Below are positions 58,097 through 64,000 of a stretch of DNA of 64,000 bases, piece by piece. The notes beneath the pieces were generated by a model. That model worked only from the letters and a program-made list of their open reading frames with translations. It was not told where the DNA came from and made no database searches. Both the position numbers and the translations under genes were made by a program. The first letter of the stretch is position 1; each line of letters begins with the position of its first letter. The DNA comes from Solen grandis (taxonomy: Eukaryota > Mollusca > Bivalvia > Adapedonta > Solenidae), in assembly GCA_021229015.1 (NCBI GenBank), contig CM037777.1, forward strand, positions 59,420,642 to 59,484,641, in the 5' to 3' direction.

Positions 58097-58140
58097 AGAT
58101 CTTATCAAAAGAAAATTTAAAATTTTGGACTTTTTTTTTG
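57927..58140 (-). pseudogene. C-terminal tail of an RT-RNase H polyprotein overlapping the recombinase
   Basis: In a different frame from the recombinase, the minus strand reads SKNTLCDALSRLQVDKFRRL, then APEADP and on to a TAG at 57927-57929. DALSR..F..LAPEAD is the conserved end of RT-RNase H proteins in DIRS/Ngaro elements. It overlaps the first part of the recombinase frame. Upstream of about 58140 the sequence switches to the end of the second copy, so the reverse transcriptase is absent. Confidence 0.7.
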
Positions 58141-59300
58141 GGAGAAATTGGGCCAAAATCTTAAAGGGTAGGATAACTCCTTAATGGCCTCCCAAAATAA
58201 ATGAAAAAAAATGTAAATCAAGGTGGATACCCTTTTAAGGCCACCCAGATTTTAGGCAGATACAGTCAATTTTGAATGCACATGCAAAATTAAAATAAAA
58301 TCACGACTATAAAAAATTTCAGAAATCCAGCAAAATTTCCGAAATCCACCCAAATTCCAAACCCCCGCCAAATTTTCCCAAATTCCAAAATTTGTTTCCG
58401 CACCCAAAAATTTTCCCAAATTTCCCCGCAAATTCCAAATTCCGCCAAATACCCAAATCCTAAAGTTTTTCCCGCTTTCAAATAAACCCAGCAATTTGAA
58501 AGGGAAATAAAAAAATTTTGAAAAGAAAAGGGTGGGTTTATTTTATCCCAAAAAAACCCCAACCCTTCAAAAAACAAAATTTTTGTAATCCAGAGGAAAC
58601 CCCCGAAGGGATGTCACAGCCACTCAAAATGAGATCCCGGCACCAAAGTTCCATAGATTTTTTAGACTAAAAAGAAAAAAAATTTAAAATGTGAAACCAA
58701 AAGGTGCACTACCTAAATTTTTTGAAAGAAATTTTTTTATCAAGAAAATTTATCTGCCAAAAATTCATTTAAACGCCTAGTTTTCTCCTTCAAGGAAAAC
58801 AGGAACACTCAAACCTAACTGCCAAATGACCCCATCTGCCGAAAAATGGGGGGAAAACTCTCTTTCCTGGGGACATCCAATCCCCCCTGTTTAACCGGCG
58901 CCCCCCATTTGAGCCCATACATAAACCCTCGCCTTTTGGTCCCGTACACCAGGGCCCAAACCCAACCTGGCAAGAATCTATCCAAATATTTTAAAAGGGG
59001 GAGGCGTTTATACCCCCACCCGCCTCGTATGAGCTAAAATTTGAGACATGGGCCCAGCATGTCTTTCATTGCCCCCAAAAATATGAAAAAAACCCCCACT
59101 GGCAAACCCCAACCCTCAGCAACGCCCCAAAAGCCCATTTCATTCCCGGATACCCCCAGCTGACTGAAAGGTCCCCGCCAACCGCTTATTCTTTTTCCTG
59201 GGCGTAAACCCCTGTCAAAATATGATGAAACACCCGCATCCAAACATCTGTAGAAGAAATCAGGCCCAATAAAATCCTGTAGTTAATTTATTTTTAAATT
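58140..59300 (-). pseudogene. Second copy of the retroelement tail and SGNH gene, heavily corrupted
   Basis: It aligns with about 47434-48560 but with frequent small deletions and A- or C-run errors. Recognisable pieces include AACAGGAACA, CCCCTGTTTAACCGGCG, GCCTCGTATGAGCT and ACATCTGTAGAAGAAATCAG. No SGNH frame survives. Confidence 0.75.
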
Positions 59301-59349
59301 TAAAATCACCTTAACAACAGTAAAGTTCATAAAAAACCAAATTTTTTTT

Positions 59350-59750
59350 GTGAAAAAACACCTAATTAGTTCCTAATATATTTTGCATAACTCGGAGTGC
59401 ACTCCCCAAAGGGTTAAAATTTTTCACCCGGCATGCCCCCCCAATCAGCAGTTGTGTGCCCGCCTATTCTAAAACTAGTGTCTTGAGATTTTTTGCAGCC
59501 CGACGAAATGGCAATACACTTCGCTAAAAAGCTGAAACTGACTTCTGGTAACAGGTGCTTATTCATGACGAAAAACGGGCCCCTCCACCTTAAGGACATC
59601 ATGAAGAATTCCAAAAGCATGGGCAGGACAAAGCTACTGAGAATCACAGGTATCTTTAACGTTAATGGGTACCAATTGATTGTTTTTTTAAAATTGCAAA
59701 GTAACAAAAGATTTTCCGTCACTATCAAGAGAAACATCATCGCTCAGAAT
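59350..59750 (-). pseudogene. Second copy of the recombinase C-terminal fragment, corrupted
   Basis: It aligns with 48640-49058. Pieces such as CACCTAATTAGTTCCTAATA, CTTCGCTAAAA and the end ATCATCGCTCAGAATTGACTC are kept, but the frame is broken many times. As in copy 1, it ends at the same base next to the transposon end. Confidence 0.75.
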
Positions 59751-62700
59751 TGACTCTTTTTAGGAACCCCCATTTACCGGGAAAACTACCGGGAAACCCA
59801 TTTGATTTTACCAATCCCCTTATTATCTTGTTTATGTTATTTTTTATTTTTTTTTAAAAATTAATGGACAAACAAAATTTTAAAAATTTCAAAATACATT
59901 TTTAACTTTTTTAAAATCATTAGTGGCCCCTACGTTCGTTTAGAAAGAAATCGACTTTTTCTATTTAAAAATTCCCCTTTTGACATGGTAACTTTTCAAG
60001 GGTTTAAAATTATTTTTTATCTTATAAACTTCAGCATATTTTTTTCTCTTATAATTTACTAGGTTGATACGGATACTTTTATTTAAAAATTTTTTCGTTT
60101 ACGGAACAAAATGGCAGAATCTCTTCACCGTGTATTACCCGGGTATCAACCTAAAAGCCAGGTACATAGTTTTTTTCCCTTGGTTGTTGTTTGACTAGAA
60201 ATTGCAATGTATTTCTCTCTCTCTCTCTCTCTCCCCCCTCCCGCCCTCTCTCTCTCTATCTCTCTCTCTCTCATATGGTTATGAGAAATGATGTTTCATT
60301 AGTAGATATATAACTGGCGCGATTTAATAATACCCATATATAATATAAAACATTTAGTACGGTTCCATAAACTTACAAACGCAAGATTATCTTCTATTTG
60401 ATATTATACATACATGCACACCTGGGTGATTGGCATGACCATTGTGGCATGTGCCGTGTCAACTTCGATAAAGGTGATAATCCAATTACCGAAAGCGTGC
60501 CGCAAGGTGAAATACTGTACACGCGTCAACTGTCACGCGGCACACTTTGATCAGTAGAGGCATCGCGTGGCATTATTGAAGATACTGATAATTCACTTTG
60601 ATTCGCCAAAACACCAATAACTTTACGCCAAATCTGTTCATTAAATATGACAGTTATAATTAAACAATCTGTATTTTGACTGTCATGTTAAGCCTACTAT
60701 ATACCATTTTATTCATACTGAAGTAGACCGGAATCGACATTTTTAGTTAAGAAACGAGGCTCTGAAGTATGTTATGTTTGTTTTACTAAGTATACGAGTA
60801 ATTGGAAACTACGAATCAAAACCGAATAACAACAAAACACAAAATGGGCGGATATATATATATATTAATATTTTCATGAACCAAGATAATTTAACAGTAA
60901 TAACATTAACAACACTAACAAATGCATGTCATTAAAAAGTGAACAATATAAAACATATTCATAATTTCAATTCGTAACAAATATCTTTACAACAATGTCA
61001 GTTTAATAATAATAAGGTCATTAACAAATGTGATAAAAAAGTAACAAATATCTTTATAACAATTATAAGGTCATAACAAATTGGTACACCCCAGAGGCAG
61101 TCTAGTCGTTGGAATCGTCTACTTTGACCTTCTTGTTCATTACTGTCACTGTCTTCTGTTTCCGTTTTCTTTGACCTGGTTTACGTCCGTTCGTCCGTGG
61201 AGCTGTCACAGTAGTCTTTCCGTCTGTAGATGTAACATATTTTCCGTTAGTCGGTAGAAAATGTCGGTAACGTTTGAAATGATTAGTTCGTTGTTTGTCA
61301 GTCATCCTAATCCAGTCTGTTTTTGTTTTTTCGAAATGTCTGTACGTCTCTGTTAACCTGTAGTCTCCGTTTTGTATAAGTGCATGTCTTAGTTTTCTGA
61401 ATTGTCCGTTCACTAAGTCGTGTATCAAGGTAACCAATTCCGGTAGAGGTTTAGATTTCCAATCTACCGTTTGTTTCAGGACGTGATTCATAGACTCACA
61501 GTTATTATTTGTCCAGTTTTTTATAACCTTGTCGTTCCGTCGTGGGTCGTTAACCTTTTGTTTAATAACTGGTGCCAGTCGTTTATGGAAGTATGCCTGA
61601 AACTTTGTCGATACGTCACCTAGTTCGTCAAATATCTCGCTGGCAAGTTCGTCATAACATATGGAATCGTTGGCGTCAGTCAGCCCTCCTTCACCAAATA
61701 TTTTTTTCATGACCTGTGACCTTTGTGTTTTTGTCACTGCGTCGTCTGTCAAAAAATGTCGCGTATTCTCCTGAAGGTGACGTGTACAGAGGACGTGCGT
61801 CGATTCAGGAAAAACAGTTTCTATTGCCTTGACCAAAGCCTTTTCGTCGTCAGATCCGATAACCAATTTAGAGTGGGGCACGTCATGTAGTTTGAGTTTC
61901 AGTTGAAAGAGGAAATGAGAAAATGATTCGAAATCGCTGTTGTCGTGTATATATATGGGACCAAGGAAGATAGGAGGTTGACCTGTTCGTTGATGAGTGA
62001 CCGTTTGTTGCTTATAACATGTAACCGTAACGTGCATCTTGCACAACATAAACGTTTTGTCTATGCCCAGCACCGAGTGACCACTACAACACATAGTCTT
62101 TATGTCGGAAATCTGTTCGTCGGTAAACAGTATGATGCTGGGCGTTCGTCCGGTCGTCCGTATAACTGACCTAACAAATGGGCTGTTGTCATTGACCATG
62201 TTTTCGAGGTGTCTTATTTGGTCGGCAAAGTTGTCCGTGTGACCATAAACGTTATTTTCTTTCCTTTTTTCTCGGTATTGTCGGTTATAAACTTGTCGAT
62301 TTGTCGGTTGTGAAAGGTCGTCATATTTGTCTGCTAGTTCAGTCAAAATCTGATGGGGTTTTACCTTTCCAGTCAGATTGGTAATGTCCGTCATAACCTG
62401 TGGAGGTAACCGTACATACTCTTTGTCCTTCGTCGCATTTCCATGTGAAGTAAGCCGGGGAATTTACCTTGATATTCGACTAAGACAAATTGACCTACAT
62501 CCCCGAGCCAAGTGACTCTTTTCTTATAATCCTTGTCTTTTTTCAACGTCGCGTAGTATCTGTGAACTGTCGTTATCGTCTGTCTGTCGGGCTGAGGTTC
62601 GTACGGTGTATAGACCACTTTCCCTTTGACCTTTCTTTTACTACATATTTGACCATCCCTGAAATAAACTTGTTTGTGTGTCGCGTCAACTGTCAGATAG

Positions 62701-64000
62701 TGACTGGTCGGGGATGACCCTTTACTGCTATCCCAGATTCCGCAGTCGTCAGGGTATGCACTTCTCTTACCTGTCTGTCTGGGGTGTACATTGCTGGAAT
62801 TGTTCACAATAAAAAATACATTATCTTTAACGCCTGGTGGTATATCAGGCAGACCATCATCCGCCTTTATCAGCAAATCAAATACATTGTCTATGGGTAA
62901 AAACCCACCATTCAATTTACCTGTGTACCTAGGGTCAACATGCCTGTCATCATCATCATCCTCCTCATCATCAACATCAGCATCTACAACATTCTCAAAA
63001 ACATCACAACTTACAGTATCATCAACAACATCAATAGCATCATTGCCATCACAAACACCACCATCATCATCCCCACTATCACTAACATCACAAACATCAT
63101 CAACAGCAGCATCATCCTGACGTTTACTGCTGACAATTTCACAGTCCTCGATTAACCCATCGAACTCAACAGCACACCTACGGGATTTTCCTTTGACGAT
63201 GTCGCTCCATGTCATGGGCGCTGCCCTGACTTTTGCCCGAGGCACAAGGGGGACAAAATGATTCGCTCGGAATCCTTCTTCCGTAGTCGGTACGGTGGAA
63301 GACGTCCACATCAGCTTGATCGGTTGTTCCGTTGATTCTACACCCCTGCCAACAACGTCACGAGTATAGGCTTCCGACAACTCACTTTTCGTCGGGAAGA
63401 AGGTCTTGATAGGCCGTCCCAGCGCAGCACTAAGGGCGAACACGTGTCCCATCTCTGAGTAGGAAGAGGCCTCAATTGCGTCACAGACTAGCTTGTCGTA
63501 CGGACTGGTCACGATCCGGATGTCTTTTATGAAGTCGTTGTGTGCTCCCTTGTTGTAGAACTTCTTGTTCAGGAGCAGCTCAAGCGCCGTCAACAGTCTG
63601 AGGAGTAGATGGTAGTCTTGGCTTCCACAAAGAGCAAGAGACACTGCCCTGTACATGCAGTTTCCATCGCCAGCAGTTCTGAGAGGGGAGTACTTGTTGG
63701 CAATGGACGGTTCATACATGCTGATAATCGTCGAAGATACCTGACAGATGTCCGACCAGCTTTTGACACCACCACTGACGGGTACTTCTACGCCATACGT
63801 CTGCAGAAGCTTCAGTTCAGACTCAGCCTGGTTGTACAGTGAGTTTCTGCGACGGCTGATACGTTCAATGGTCAACCTGTAAACAATGCATGCATAAATA
63901 TGAAAACTTTACTCTTCAAATTATTTCAATTAAACTAAGCTTTTCATTGTTTCATACCTACTGAAGGTCTATGATAAATATTTCAGCCCAGAGAGTATCC
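59751..64000 (-). mobile_element. PHD-OTU-MULE transposon, copy 2 (runs off the window)
   Basis: It starts with a damaged left terminal repeat (TGACTCTTTTTAGGAACCCC). To about 60,140 it matches copy 1 poorly; from there to the window edge it is nearly identical to 49,475-53,350. Differences are indels: a 120-bp insertion near 60,845-60,967, a shorter acidic tract, 12 extra bases near 63,155, and single-base indels. The PHD exon and right terminal repeat are expected to the right of 64000. Confidence 0.85.
61102..63876 (-). pseudogene. PHD-OTU-MULE transposase, exon 2, copy 2 (frameshifted elsewhere)
   Basis: Same architecture as copy 1: OTU domain with DGNC and NHF, a shorter acidic linker, and a MULE transposase with Asp, Asp and Glu at about residues 112, 182 and 300 of the downstream 430-codon frame. 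The site frameshifted in copy 1 is intact here (five T). Instead, one C is missing in the run at 62455-62456, which breaks the frame before the transposase domain. The extra 33 bp (ETYRHFEKTKT) absent from copy 1 is present. Confidence 0.87.

Larger units (their letters stand above)
47434..58140 (-). mobile_element. DIRS/Ngaro-like tyrosine-recombinase retroelement remnant, split by a DNA transposon
   Basis: On the minus strand the order is: end of an RT-RNase H frame (58140-57927), tyrosine recombinase (from about 58090), insertion of the PHD-OTU-MULE element, recombinase C-terminus, SGNH hydrolase, then a 550-bp tail with degenerate CCAGCAAAT motifs. An RNase H tail of the DALSR...F..LAPEAD type overlapping a tyrosine recombinase, followed by an SGNH-type hydrolase, is the pattern known for Ngaro/DIRS-order retrotransposons. 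Reverse transcriptase proper is missing: the element stops abruptly near 58140. The left boundary is where the second copy also ends. Confidence 0.75.

Overview
The window is animal nuclear DNA, most likely from a bivalve mollusc. It is AT-rich, has long repeat-filled introns with GT-AG boundaries, and is packed with tRNA-derived SINEs, TTAA-flanked MITEs and minisatellites of a kind familiar from bivalves. The species is not certain. No bacterial-style operons, rRNA genes or functional tRNA genes were seen. A 100-N scaffold gap lies at 43374-43473.

Region 1 (about 1-34,150, minus strand) is a copper-transporting P1B-type ATPase of the ATP7A/ATP7B family. Sixteen exons with unbroken phase can be read, from position 34146 down to 311, giving about 1,192 codons. 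They encode one degenerate and six canonical N-terminal metal-binding (HMA) domains, the first membrane helices with the CPC helix, the TGE actuator loop, the DKTGT phosphorylation site and most of the nucleotide-binding domain. The hinge, the last two helices and the C-terminus lie left of the window. Its introns hold a 19-bp tandem array grown next to a MITE end, a 3-kb 36-bp minisatellite broken by a LINE tail, and SINEs and MITEs. A 16-kb intron separates the degenerate first HMA half-domain from the rest.

Region 2 (34,150-43,640) has no recognisable host gene. It holds a 1.6-kb hAT-like element with 12-bp terminal inverted repeats and a 5-bp target duplication, mononucleotide tracts, SINEs and MITEs.

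Region 3 (43,639-64,000, minus strand) starts with the last two exons of an ACSF2-like acyl-CoA synthetase. No other exon of that gene was found, so the sequence to the right is either its intron or a break. That stretch is filled by nested mobile elements. A DIRS/Ngaro-like tyrosine-recombinase retroelement remnant (RNase H tail, tyrosine recombinase, SGNH hydrolase) is interrupted by an 8,053-bp DNA transposon. The transposon has perfect 79-bp terminal inverted repeats and encodes a spliced PHD finger - OTU protease - acidic linker - MULE transposase protein. It is flanked by perfect 363-bp direct repeats of the recombinase gene rather than a short target duplication. The whole nested structure is repeated from about 58,140 to the right edge. 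The first 2 kb of that second copy is full of errors and the rest is nearly identical.

The strongest candidate for something new is the PHD-OTU-MULE element together with its 363-bp flanking repeats. Assembly artefact is a live alternative for the tandem arrangement.
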